This document shows, piece after piece, positions 1 through 6,817 of a DNA stretch of 10,608 nucleotides (within the stretch, counting starts at the first letter, position 1; every line of letters begins with the position of its first letter). A model generated the notes under the pieces. That model saw only the letters and a list, made by a program, of their open reading frames with translations, was not told the origin of the DNA and made no database searches. A program made the translations under genes and the position numbers. This DNA is from Desulfonatronospira sp. (GTDB taxonomy: Bacteria > Desulfobacterota > Desulfovibrionia > Desulfovibrionales > Desulfonatronovibrionaceae): NCBI GenBank assembly GCA_003563255.1, contig PWSL01000031.1, positions 1 through 10,608 on the forward strand. The letters run 5' to 3'.

Positions 1-164
1 TTAGCACTACAGCGAAACTTATTTATTCACCTCCGGGGACTGGCTCTCCCCGCACTTATTTTTTCCAATAAAACCAAGATCATTTGTAATAAAAATAAGT
101 GCGGGGGTGCCTGTCCCCGATTTAGACAGGTTGAAAAGTTTTATAAGTTTCACTGTAGTGTTAG
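1..164 (-). mobile_element. MITE copy 1, complete, with TTAG target duplication
   Basis: A non-coding inverted-repeat element. TTAG (1-4) and TTAG (161-164) are direct repeats, as expected of a 4-bp target-site duplication. The element itself is 5-160. Its left terminal repeat CACTACAGCGAAACTTAT (5-22) matches the reverse complement of 143-160 with one mismatch. The 90-bp core (29-118) is a foldback with arms GGGGACAGGCACCCCCGCAC and GGGGACTGGCTCTCCCCGCA separated by an AT-rich loop. This copy is inverted relative to the other three. Its core is identical base for base to that of the copy at 8814-8976, which implies recent spread. It carries no ORF that could be a transposase, so it would need enzymes in trans. 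The left flank is outside the window. Confidence 0.85.
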
Positions 165-197
165 GGATTAGAACAAGAAAAAAACCTTGCCTGCATG

Positions 198-231
198 TTT
201 GTGGGGACAGACACCCCGGCACTTATTTTTT
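198..231 (+). repeat. Solitary REP-like half repeat (GGGGACAGACACCCC type)
   Basis: This stretch begins TTTGTGGGGACAG and continues with CACCCCGGCACTTATTTTTT. It resembles one arm of the MITE core, but with CCGGCAC in place of CCCCGCAC, and it has no terminal repeats around it. A close second copy lies at 9046-9079, differing mainly by a one-base gap and one or two substitutions. It sits 14 bp beyond the stop codon of the large glycosyltransferase, so in that transcript it lies in the 3' untranslated region. It lacks a clear stem followed by a T-run, so I do not call it a terminator. Confidence 0.6.
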
Positions 232-244
232 GGGATGTCTCCTG

Positions 245-2740
245 TCAGAAACAGCCTTTCAGTCTAGCCTCGTGCCTGGAGTAGCCAAACCTGTCTTCAA
301 CATAGTGCAGGGCTTTTTCCACTTGTTGATCGTATTGCTGATCATTATTCATAAAATACTCCATGACTGATTCAACTTCCTCTGGCCGGGCATATATGGC
401 TGCCTCCTGAAAAAGCACTTCATATTCGGAGGGTATGATTACCGGGACTCCAGTTGCCATAGCCTCAATAATTACCCTTCCAAAGGACTCAACAAGGTCT
501 GGATGGGTATAGTAGACGAAAAAGTCCAGGTTGGAAAGAAATGCCTGAGGGTGAACAGCCCCGAATTCAAGAACATTCCAGTTTGAGGGCAGGCGGCCAA
601 GCATTTTTTGCGGGGCCTGGGCTCCGCCCAGCACATGAACTTCATATCTATCTGACTCCGGGTAGATGGTCAACAAATCCCCAGGGTTATCCGGCCACTT
701 GTAAATATCATCCCTGGAATGTCTGCCGATAAGTATTCTGTCGCCTCGGACCGGCTTTGAAGCCCTTTTCCATCTGGAAACATCAATGATATTGTGCCAG
801 TCGTTACTGTCAAGGTTTATCAGGTTGACTTCAGGGGCATGATGCTCATGCAAAGCTCTGCGAATTAAGGGGCCGATGGGATGCCACACTCCTGTGCATT
901 TGAAGTACCTGGACAGATTGTCTGAACAACTCTTAAAACTATAGTAAAATTTGGGGTTTGCTCCATAATGTTTCACAGGGGTTTGATTAATAATCACCCT
1001 GACATTATCAGTCTGTATATCTGGAACGTACTTTTGCAGATACTGGAGCACTGGCGGATGCCTGATTATCAGTACATCGCAACTGACTTTTTCTCCAAAG
1101 GTAATAAAACTGACTGCGTCGCCATTAAGCATACGCCTGATTCGATAATCAATTTTTCTGGAAGGAACCAGGTCATACCGGTTCATTTGAACCAGACCTG
1201 TACGCATGCCAGCACTTGTCTGGGCTTTAATTTCCTCAATATTGGAAACAGTGGTACCTCCTGGTAGCCGGAACTCAGAAGCAATGATTACGTCAAAATG
1301 CTTTCTGTTTTTTAGAGAAGGCTCTTTCGGCAGCATGGGCGCCGGCACTGGAAAGGGCCTGACCTGCATCGTGTTATTGATAAAGAGCTGGGGTGCATGT
1401 TCATGAAAATACTCAAAACTTTCCTTATATTCTTTTCTTACGCCCATGAAAAACCCGGGGTATCCAAAGTGCCTGCTTCCAGTAAGCGAATCCGGGGATT
1501 GCCTGAGAAAAGATAATGGTCCAGTTTTTAAATGCTGCACTGAAGCTTCTCCAAATATCTTCTTCAGCCTCGCTGTGAACTCACCATCCGCTCCAAAACG
1601 GACACTGTCCCAGAATCCAGCTTTTTCCAGAACAGGTTCCCGTCGAAACATCAGTGAAGACATGTTGACCTGGATATAACGGCCAGGATTCCCCCTGCGA
1701 AAAAAATGTAAATCACTGAAGGCCCTGGAAAGCTGAGATGTATTGGCAATTTTAGATGGATTATCCAGGAGATGGCTTGCCTGAATTTCCAGTTTCTGTG
1801 GATGAGACCAGTCGTCGGAATCATGGCAGGTAACCAGTTCACCTCCGGCTACCGCAAGTGCAATGTTTCTAGCCACGTATGGTCCCTGGTTGGCATCAGC
1901 CCTGATCAGCTTAATTCTGGGATCATTATTTACATATTGCTTTACAACCTCGGATGTGTTGTCTGTACTGCAGTCGTCAACGACAATTATTTCCAGATTG
2001 CTCCATGTTTGCGACAACAAGGATTCAAGAGCGGTTGCAACTGTGTTTTCTGCATTATAAGCTGGAATGATTACACTTATGGTGCATGTATCCGGTGCTG
2101 GGACCAAGGCATTGGAATTCCCTGTCAGGGAATCAAAATAAGACCTGGAAAGAGAGGGTGTGAAAGATATGCCTGACAGCTTTGACAGCTCAAAGGCTTT
2201 GTTGATCCAGTGTACCTTTTCGGAAAGATGCTGCTCAAGGTTTGCTGCTGCCAGAAAAAGGTCGGCATCGGGGCCCATTTTCAATGCCTTCTGTAGTACG
2301 TGTCTTCCTGTTTCAGGGTCCTCAAGCAGATAATGGCACTCAGCCTCAAGAATGGCTCCCTGACGCAATCTTTCCCTGTCTCTGGTCCCTGACAGGGCCT
2401 GTTTCAGAAAATTCAGGCATTCAAGGGCACTGTCACGAGTGTATTGGTTGGAATACCACAGGGCAAGTTCCCAGGATGCCGATTTTTTTAAAATGTTGTC
2501 GCTGATGAGGGCCTTCAGGTCGGCAATGGTTTTTTCCTCAAAGCCCAGGCTCTGGATACGGATCCTGTATGCGTGTAGAATTTTTGAACCAGGGCTCTGA
2601 ACCATATTTTCGACATTAATAAATCGGCTCAGAAGCAGAAAAAAAGGACGCAGAACAGGCCAGGCCCTTGAATTTCTCAGTCCGGATGCCCATTCAAATG
2701 TTCTTTCAACACGGTTTTTCAGAAATCTGCTATTTATCAT
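245..2740 (-). CDS. Bifunctional glycosyltransferase (GT2 domain fused to GT-B/GT4 domain)
   Basis: A large soluble protein that probably adds two sugars in succession to a growing surface glycan at the cytoplasmic face. Residue numbers count from the upstream GTG. Residues about 60-215 are a helical N-terminal region without a recognisable catalytic motif, perhaps TPR-like. Residues 234-345 form a GT-A family 2 domain: the start SVIIPAYNAENTV, then IIVVDDCSTDNT, and the metal-binding motif HDSDDW (320-325). Residues about 495-840 form a GT-B fold domain: DVIIASEFRLPGGTT, GRILIGRHSR-like strand and linker, and an E-x7-E motif (E765 and E773 in ESFGRVIIEAMATGVPV), typical of GT4. Both active sites look intact. 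I chose ATG 2740; an in-frame GTG at 2782 would add 14 residues but lies inside a dispersed repeat and has no Shine-Dalgarno. ATG 2740 has no clear one either. Donor and acceptor cannot be read from the sequence. Confidence 0.9.
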   Translation of the reverse strand: MINSRFLKNRVERTFEWASGLRNSRAWPVLRPFFLLLSRFINVENMVQSPGSKILHAYRIRIQSLGFEEKTIADLKALISDNILKKSASWELALWYSNQYTRDSALECLNFLKQALSGTRDRERLRQGAILEAECHYLLEDPETGRHVLQKALKMGPDADLFLAAANLEQHLSEKVHWINKAFELSKLSGISFTPSLSRSYFDSLTGNSNALVPAPDTCTISVIIPAYNAENTVATALESLLSQTWSNLEIIVVDDCSTDNTSEVVKQYVNNDPRIKLIRADANQGPYVARNIALAVAGGELVTCHDSDDWSHPQKLEIQASHLLDNPSKIANTSQLSRAFSDLHFFRRGNPGRYIQVNMSSLMFRREPVLEKAGFWDSVRFGADGEFTARLKKIFGEASVQHLKTGPLSFLRQSPDSLTGSRHFGYPGFFMGVRKEYKESFEYFHEHAPQLFINNTMQVRPFPVPAPMLPKEPSLKNRKHFDVIIASEFRLPGGTTVSNIEEIKAQTSAGMRTGLVQMNRYDLVPSRKIDYRIRRMLNGDAVSFITFGEKVSCDVLIIRHPPVLQYLQKYVPDIQTDNVRVIINQTPVKHYGANPKFYYSFKSCSDNLSRYFKCTGVWHPIGPLIRRALHEHHAPEVNLINLDSNDWHNIIDVSRWKRASKPVRGDRILIGRHSRDDIYKWPDNPGDLLTIYPESDRYEVHVLGGAQAPQKMLGRLPSNWNVLEFGAVHPQAFLSNLDFFVYYTHPDLVESFGRVIIEAMATGVPVIIPSEYEVLFQEAAIYARPEEVESVMEYFMNNDQQYDQQVEKALHYVEDRFGYSRHEARLKGCF

Positions 2741-2772
2741 TCTAACGCCGGCTTTGCCCGCAACCCAAAAAC

Positions 2773-2820
2773 TTATTCTCACGCAAAGGCGCTAAGGTCG
2801 CCAAGAAAGACAGGATAATG
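2773..2820 (-). repeat. Dispersed intergenic repeat (GCAAAGGCGCTAAGG type)
   Basis: The plus strand reads CACGCAAAGGCGCTAAGG followed by TCGCCAAGAAAGACAGGAT. I recognise this as a short non-coding repeat scattered through many bacterial genomes. It has a weak GGCG/CGCC stem at its centre and TTAT/ATAAT-like ends. It reaches into the annotated 5' end of the large glycosyltransferase if the GTG at 2782 is used, which argues for the internal ATG. No function can be assigned. Confidence 0.5.
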
Positions 2821-2825
2821 TTTTT

Positions 2826-2886
2826 CATTCACCGGTCACGCCTGAGGCGTGATTGCCGGCAATCGCCACCGAGGATTCCGTGAATG
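2826..2886. repeat. Compound inverted repeat (three nested stems)
   Basis: Outer arms CATTCACCGG (2826-2835) and CCGTGAATG (2878-2886) pair with one bulged base. Inside are a 7-bp hairpin, TCACGCC-TGA-GGCGTGA (2836-2852), and a perfect 14-bp palindrome, GATTGCCGGCAATC (2851-2864), sharing two bases. As RNA it would fold into a branched cruciform between the stop of the membrane protein and the start of the large glycosyltransferase. There is no T-tract directly after it on the minus strand, so a Rho-independent terminator is not supported. It may protect or process the intercistronic mRNA, or be a repeat family member. Confidence 0.55.
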
Positions 2887-2898
2887 GTTACCCGGCGA

Positions 2899-4632
2899 TT
2901 ATGGACTTTTAAGCACAGGATTTGAGAGTACCTTGTTAATTGTTGTAAGTGCCGCCTTATAATTACCCTTGCTGATTTCTTTTTCCAGTGTGCGGCAGTA
3001 GTGGACCAGGTCAAGCCGGTCCAGGTCCAGGTCTTTCGGGGTGTCAGTCCTGTTTTCTTTAACAACTTCAAGGAGTTGGTCAAGCCTTTTTTGGTCAAAG
3101 GGCATGACAGCGCCCAATGGTTCCAGAGTCCATCTGCCCCAGGTCATGACCAGGACCTCACCAGCTTCAGTCTGTACCGTGTTTTTTACAGTCAGGTCCG
3201 GGTTGTGAATAAAATACGGCACTGACTTGAGCATACATTCAGTCCCGGGGAGGTATTCCAGAAAAAGGTTCAGATCGCTTTTTTCTTCCGGAGTGTCCAC
3301 AGCTATCCATGTCCTGCTTACAAATTCGCGGCTTAGGATTTCATGCAGGGACTTGTGTGATGTCCGGAAGGCTTTCACCAGTTCAGGTGAAGGCTTAATG
3401 GAATAATAGTATTCGAGCAGATTATCATGCAGACTTTTCCATTTATTTCCAGGAACAGGCTCACCCAGACCATATTCAAGGATCTGACAGACAAACGGTT
3501 CCCGGGTGTACCTGGTGACCAGGGCCGGTGCTTTTAACTCATTGCGGGATATCCGGGTAAAGAGATAGTCTTCGTTCTCAAACAGTTGAGCAGATTGCGT
3601 AGTAAAAACCTGCTTTTGAAATAATGCCTCCTGGTGGGAATCCTGTTTGCCTGTTTTTATCATAAACATGTACATGCCGGGAATGGTCGGGTCCATCCAG
3701 TGTACATCCAGGCTCACTCCGGGAGGCATAAGCAGGCTCATTTCCGCCTGAACCATGCTCTCCCGGGCTGACTTATGAAAAACATCCCGCACTGCAAGCT
3801 TATCCTTGCCTTCAGGGGATTCCATCTGTATTCCTGGAAATATCAGGGCATCAATTTTGTGCTTGTTTCTGCAAAGATTAACTGCTTCTTTGGTTGAGCT
3901 TACAAAGAAGTTCAAAGACCTCCTGAGCAGCAGGATGGACAGGATGGCAATGATGATGTTGCCGCCGTCACTGGTGAGAAACGGGGCCAGGATTATGAAA
4001 AATCCTGCCAGAAAAGCAAGGGAAGTGATGATTTTGAGGTAGTTGCCGGTTTTGTCCTGTATATAAAGCTTCAACTTGTCTCGTCTTACGTCACAACCTG
4101 ACAGGGCCCAGGCACTGAAAAAATAATACCCGGCCATCAGGAACAGCATGAAGATAAACAGCCAGAAATTTAGAACCATGAGCACCAGGAAAGCAGCACT
4201 CAAAAAAAGAAGGCTTGCAGATATTTCACAAAACGAAGCGTAATACCCCTGAATTGTTTCTTCCTGGTTTTTGAGAAGGGTCAGGGCGTTGGCCCGGTAA
4301 AGAATTTCCTTGCCCGCATCCTGTGACAGGCGGTTGACCATGGCTTCCAGTAAAAGGGTTACTAAATAAAAAGTCACTGCAGCCAGGCTCAGACCCAGGA
4401 GCCAGATGGATTTATCAGCAGGGTCAACGAATGGAAAGTATCGGGGCACTCCGGGTGACCCTGCCAGCAATATCACCTTCAAGGGCAGGAGCAAAGACAG
4501 TATCCTGGTCATGGTGGCGGTTGCCTCGGCAACGACAACGCCGGCGGTGGTCAAGGGGCGTAACTGAAAAAAAGTCCGCATAACCCGGGCAAACCACGCG
4601 GCAAATGCAGAGCTTTCCTGTATAAGGTTCAT
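2899..4632 (-). CDS. Membrane protein: ABC-exporter-like transmembrane domain with degenerate APH-like C-terminal domain
   Basis: I do not recognise a named family. Residues about 27-245 contain roughly six membrane segments, and the N-terminal part (LSLLLPLKVILL near residue 46) resembles the start of ABC exporter transmembrane domains. No Walker A, signature LSGGQ or Walker B follows, so the usual ATPase is missing. Residues about 270-577 are soluble. They contain HNPDLTVKN (476-484), which resembles the HxDxxxxN catalytic loop of aminoglycoside-phosphotransferase-like kinases: D479 and N484 have the right spacing, while H476 is one residue too far. The later metal-binding Asp expected in an IDW-like strand is replaced (VLVMTWGRW, 493-501). 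It is thus probably an inactive or altered kinase fold tethered to the membrane. The start ATG 4632 follows GGAAAA on the minus strand. The gene precedes the large glycosyltransferase on the same strand with about 160 bp between, so they may be cotranscribed. It could assist glycan export or sense a ligand; both are guesses. Confidence 0.8.
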   Translation of the reverse strand: MNLIQESSAFAAWFARVMRTFFQLRPLTTAGVVVAEATATMTRILSLLLPLKVILLAGSPGVPRYFPFVDPADKSIWLLGLSLAAVTFYLVTLLLEAMVNRLSQDAGKEILYRANALTLLKNQEETIQGYYASFCEISASLLFLSAAFLVLMVLNFWLFIFMLFLMAGYYFFSAWALSGCDVRRDKLKLYIQDKTGNYLKIITSLAFLAGFFIILAPFLTSDGGNIIIAILSILLLRRSLNFFVSSTKEAVNLCRNKHKIDALIFPGIQMESPEGKDKLAVRDVFHKSARESMVQAEMSLLMPPGVSLDVHWMDPTIPGMYMFMIKTGKQDSHQEALFQKQVFTTQSAQLFENEDYLFTRISRNELKAPALVTRYTREPFVCQILEYGLGEPVPGNKWKSLHDNLLEYYYSIKPSPELVKAFRTSHKSLHEILSREFVSRTWIAVDTPEEKSDLNLFLEYLPGTECMLKSVPYFIHNPDLTVKNTVQTEAGEVLVMTWGRWTLEPLGAVMPFDQKRLDQLLEVVKENRTDTPKDLDLDRLDLVHYCRTLEKEISKGNYKAALTTINKVLSNPVLKSP

Positions 4633-4776
4633 TTTTCCAGGTTCCAGGGAACAGGTTCGTGGTTAAAGGTGTAAGTCCAACTCGGGCTATGCCCGAAAAC
4701 CAACAAAAAGCTTTTCCTGACAGGATTTACAGGATCAACCACGCCATAGGCGCGTGGCAGACATAGATTAAAAGTT
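4633..4776. other. Intergenic spacer with small hairpins and a dispersed repeat
   Basis: The gap between the sulfotransferase end and the membrane protein start holds several small structures. There is a CGGGC-TAT-GCCCG hairpin (4683-4695) and an imperfect CCACGCC/GGCGCGTGG hairpin (4739-4757). Between them is CTGACAGGATTTACAGGATC (4717-4736), a dispersed repeat type seen in many bacterial intergenic regions. Near the membrane gene is a GTTCC/GGAAC-rich stretch similar in style to 9020-9037. I see no convincing sigma-70 promoter or T-tailed terminator on the minus strand. Confidence 0.5.
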
Positions 4777-4808
4777 ACCAACATGTTTGTTTGAAATTTG
4801 TGCTAAGC
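4777..4808 (-). repeat. 32-bp inverted repeat, copy A
   Basis: This 32-bp stretch, beginning ACCAACATGTTTGTTTGAAA on the plus strand, is the exact reverse complement of 8977-9008. On the minus strand it starts two bases after the sulfotransferase stop codon. Its outer context there (TTAG, GCGC, TTAGCACAAATTTC) resembles that of copy B (TTAG, GC, TTAGCACAAATTTC). The match fades within about 15 bp at the other end. The pair brackets 4.2 kb carrying four genes and two MITEs. Confidence 0.85.
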
Positions 4809-4810
4809 GC

Positions 4811-5587
4811 CTAACCATAATCACGGCGCAGAGATTCAAAATCATGCAGGGGGCGAGGAAATACTTTAAGGAAGAGCTTCTGTCTTCCGGCAAGCATTTC
4901 CTTTTTCAGGCAGCCATGCTTGGCCGAGGTATTGACAGGTCCTTGCTCAGCCCTCTTGACCGCGGCCCTGATATCTTTTAATTTCAGAGGATCGAATATC
5001 TTTTCATGCAGATAACTGCTCCCTTGAGCCTTGTAGTCATCCAGAAAAAAAAGCAGCACTCTGTCAGGTCTTTTTTCCTTCATGAGACGGATCCGGCGCA
5101 GAGACAGGATATATCTCAGTGCTACATAGGCAATGCCCCTGCCGGGCCAGCGGGCCTGAACTGACAGCAGGTGGTCCTCAAAGTGCCGGATACAGCAGAT
5201 ATATATGGGCTGCGCCGGATCAAAAAAGGCATTGTAAAAATCAAAGTATTTTTCATGGTATGGTGTTTTGTACCCAAAATATTTACAGTCTTCACCAGCC
5301 TCCCGCCTTTTGCCCTTTTGCAGATTGGCCCAGACGGCAAACATGAAATCCTTACTGGAAAGGCTGAATTTATCAGGCAGTTCTTTTGCAGGGCCGGCGG
5401 TCACATCCATTCGCTGGAATCTTTTCACCGTGCGTATAACCCGGTCAATGATAAAGACAGGTATCTCCCCCTGTACAGTCACACCAGGCACCTCATTGAG
5501 GACGTTGGTGATAAACCTTGTTCCAGAGCGGGGTGGACCGACTATTATCAAAGGGGTGGCTTTATCTGCAGATGGATAAGCAGGCAA
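4811..5587 (-). CDS. PAPS-dependent sulfotransferase family protein
   Basis: Predicted to transfer a sulfuryl group from 3'-phosphoadenosine 5'-phosphosulfate to a sugar hydroxyl, presumably on the glycan made by the neighbouring glycosyltransferases. The 5'-phosphosulfate loop is clear: IIVGPPRSGTRFI at residues 14-26, the usual GxPRSGTT form. The 3'-phosphate site is represented by IYICCIRHFEDHLLSVQARW (128-147), with R134 and S142 in the expected Rx7S arrangement. The length, 258 residues, is ordinary for the superfamily. There is no membrane anchor or signal peptide, so it is cytoplasmic. The start is a TTG at 5587 preceded by GGAG eight bases upstream; an in-frame TAA lies 39 bases before the start and there is no upstream ATG. 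The stop TAG forms part of a TTAG next to repeat copy A, so the extreme C-terminus may have been reset by that repeat. It is divergent from the GT2 gene, with a MITE between. Confidence 0.85.
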   Translation of the reverse strand: MPAYPSADKATPLIIVGPPRSGTRFITNVLNEVPGVTVQGEIPVFIIDRVIRTVKRFQRMDVTAGPAKELPDKFSLSSKDFMFAVWANLQKGKRREAGEDCKYFGYKTPYHEKYFDFYNAFFDPAQPIYICCIRHFEDHLLSVQARWPGRGIAYVALRYILSLRRIRLMKEKRPDRVLLFFLDDYKAQGSSYLHEKIFDPLKLKDIRAAVKRAEQGPVNTSAKHGCLKKEMLAGRQKLFLKVFPRPLHDFESLRRDYG

Positions 5588-5641
5588 CTGAACTTCTCCG
5601 GCCGGAACCCGGGCCTGGCCTTGAATTTACTTGACGTGTCC

Positions 5642-5816
5642 CTAACACTACAGCGAAACTTATAAAATATGTATCTGTTTAGCGCTTTTAAAGAAAGCAG
5701 GGGACAGGCACCCCCGCACTTATTTTTATTAAAAATGATCTTGGTATTATTGGAAAAAACAAGTGCGGGGAGAGCCAGTCCCCGGAGGTCAATCATAAGT
5801 TTCGCTGTAGTGCTAA
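5642..5816 (+). mobile_element. MITE copy 2, complete, with CTAA target duplication
   Basis: CTAA (5642-5645) and CTAA (5813-5816) are direct repeats flanking an element at 5646-5812 (167 bp) whose ends are inverted repeats of CACTACAGCGAAACTTAT. The core differs from the other copies by about three substitutions, making it the most diverged copy. Its variable segment between the left terminal repeat and the core is the longest and holds a small GCGCTTT-TAAAGAAAGC inverted repeat not found in the others. The element fills most of the 318-bp divergent spacer between the sulfotransferase and the GT2 gene, so any promoter for either gene must lie inside it or in the short flanks. Confidence 0.85.
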
Positions 5817-5852
5817 CAAGAAAAACTATATCAACAACTCCTGAAGGTCAAC

Positions 5853-5921
5853 ATGAGCATACGTGAACAAAAAACCTGGTCTAAAAACATGGCGGAAGCT
5901 GACTCATGCTGGTCTCCATAA
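5853..5921 (+). CDS. Possible 22-codon leader ORF overlapping the GT2 start
   Basis: ATG 5853 follows GAAGG at a good ribosome-binding distance (GAAGGTCAACATG). It opens a 22-residue frame, beginning MSIREQKTWSKN, that ends at TAA 5919-5921. The stop lies 13-15 bases inside the GT2 gene, which begins at ATG 5906 in another frame. This arrangement would permit translational coupling. The peptide resembles nothing I know, and it may simply be untranslated leader or the remnant of a displaced gene. Confidence 0.25.
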   Translation: MSIREQKTWSKNMAEADSCWSP

Positions 5922-6784
5922 TCATCCCCGTTTTCCGCAACAATAAAGGCCTTGATTCCTGCCTGAAAGCACTCGAGGTTCAGACGTGGCCCCGGGATCA
6001 GTTCGAGATCCTGGTAGTGAACAACGACCCTGAAAAGGAGATTGATGTCCAGGCGGATGCCGGCAATCTGCACTTTTTAAGGGAAATGACTCCTGGATCA
6101 TATGCTGCAAGAAACAAAGGAATTAATGAGGCCAGGGGCGAAATCACTGGATTTTGTGATTCGGACTGCATCCCGTCCAGGGACTGGATTGAAAAGGCAG
6201 TAAGTTTTTTTAAAAAAAATCCTGACTGCACGCGTCTGGCCGGGAAAATTGAGCTCTTTACCAAAAACCCTGAAAAACCTGCAACCGCCGAGATTTACGA
6301 GCAGATCTTCGCCTTCAGGCAAAAAGACTACGCCATCAAAGGAGCAGCCGCCACGGCCAATATGTTTGCATACCGCTCTGTCTTTGCAGACGCCGGCCTG
6401 TTCCGCCAGGATCTTATGTCCGGCGGCGATCTGGAATGGGGACGCAGGGCGCAGAAGGCCGGACATGCCATCGGATTTTCCCCTGAGGTTGTGGTGAAGC
6501 ACCCGGCCAGAAAAAGCCTTCAGGAGCTTATCCTGAAATCCAGAAGGGTTGTAAGCGGCTATATTGTTCTTCATGATGCCCGTTTCAGGACAAATCCCGG
6601 CAGGGCGGTACTGCACGCCCTGATCATGCTCAAGCCTCCTCTAGGGTCTGCACGCATGATTTTTGCCCGCAGGGACCTGACTCTTTGGCGCAGGACGGCT
6701 GTTTACGGCCTTGAATACCTGTTAAAACTGGTGCAGCTTGGCGAATTTATCCGGCTGCAGGCTGGAGGTTCTCCAAGGAGATAG
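5906..6784 (+). CDS. Family 2 glycosyltransferase (GT-A fold)
   Basis: A cytoplasmic or membrane-associated transferase that probably adds one sugar to a lipid-linked glycan. The N-terminus MLVSIIIPVFRNNKGL (1-16) is the nucleotide-sugar binding start of GT2, followed by ILVVNNDP (35-42). The arginine-containing GSYAARNKGINEARGE segment (64-79) is typical of the family. The metal-binding motif is CDSDC (84-88), and GGDLEWGRR (173-181) carries the acidic catalytic-base region. The C-terminus (about 230-292) is basic and amphipathic without clear spanning segments, suggesting peripheral membrane contact. The length of 292 residues is usual. ATG 5906 has GGCGGAAG upstream. It converges on the minus-strand GT-B gene with only 33 bp between and no visible terminator, so the transcripts probably overlap. 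Confidence 0.88.
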   Translation: MLVSIIIPVFRNNKGLDSCLKALEVQTWPRDQFEILVVNNDPEKEIDVQADAGNLHFLREMTPGSYAARNKGINEARGEITGFCDSDCIPSRDWIEKAVSFFKKNPDCTRLAGKIELFTKNPEKPATAEIYEQIFAFRQKDYAIKGAAATANMFAYRSVFADAGLFRQDLMSGGDLEWGRRAQKAGHAIGFSPEVVVKHPARKSLQELILKSRRVVSGYIVLHDARFRTNPGRAVLHALIMLKPPLGSARMIFARRDLTLWRRTAVYGLEYLLKLVQLGEFIRLQAGGSPRR

Positions 6785-6817
6785 GCAAGCGTTTACCCAT
6801 GAAATAGAAGAAGGCAT

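Noticed and set aside
1..164. Interpretation of the MITE as a CRISPR-like or attachment-site repeat
   Set aside because: The copies are kilobases apart, have inverted termini and flanking 4-bp direct repeats, and no cas or integrase gene is present.
165..244. Rho-independent terminator after the large glycosyltransferase
   Set aside because: The minus-strand sequence has GC-rich repeats and a T-run, but the T-run does not directly follow a stable stem.
4787..4981. Short frames beginning at ATGTTTGAAATTTG-like codons in the 32-bp repeats (MFEICAK...)
   Set aside because: They arise because the repeat contains an ATG; they run into antisense of the sulfotransferase or through the MITE and share only the repeat-encoded residues.
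5171..5665. 164-codon open frame on the plus strand
   Set aside because: It lies opposite the sulfotransferase, runs into the MITE, and its translation shows no domain or motif.
5813..5852. Promoter with TATATC box before the GT2 leader
   Set aside because: The -10 match is poor and the sequence 17 bases upstream (GCTGTA) is not a -35 box.
6785..6817. Terminator between the convergent GT2 and GT-B genes
   Set aside because: The 33-bp gap contains no GC-rich stem or T-tract on either strand.
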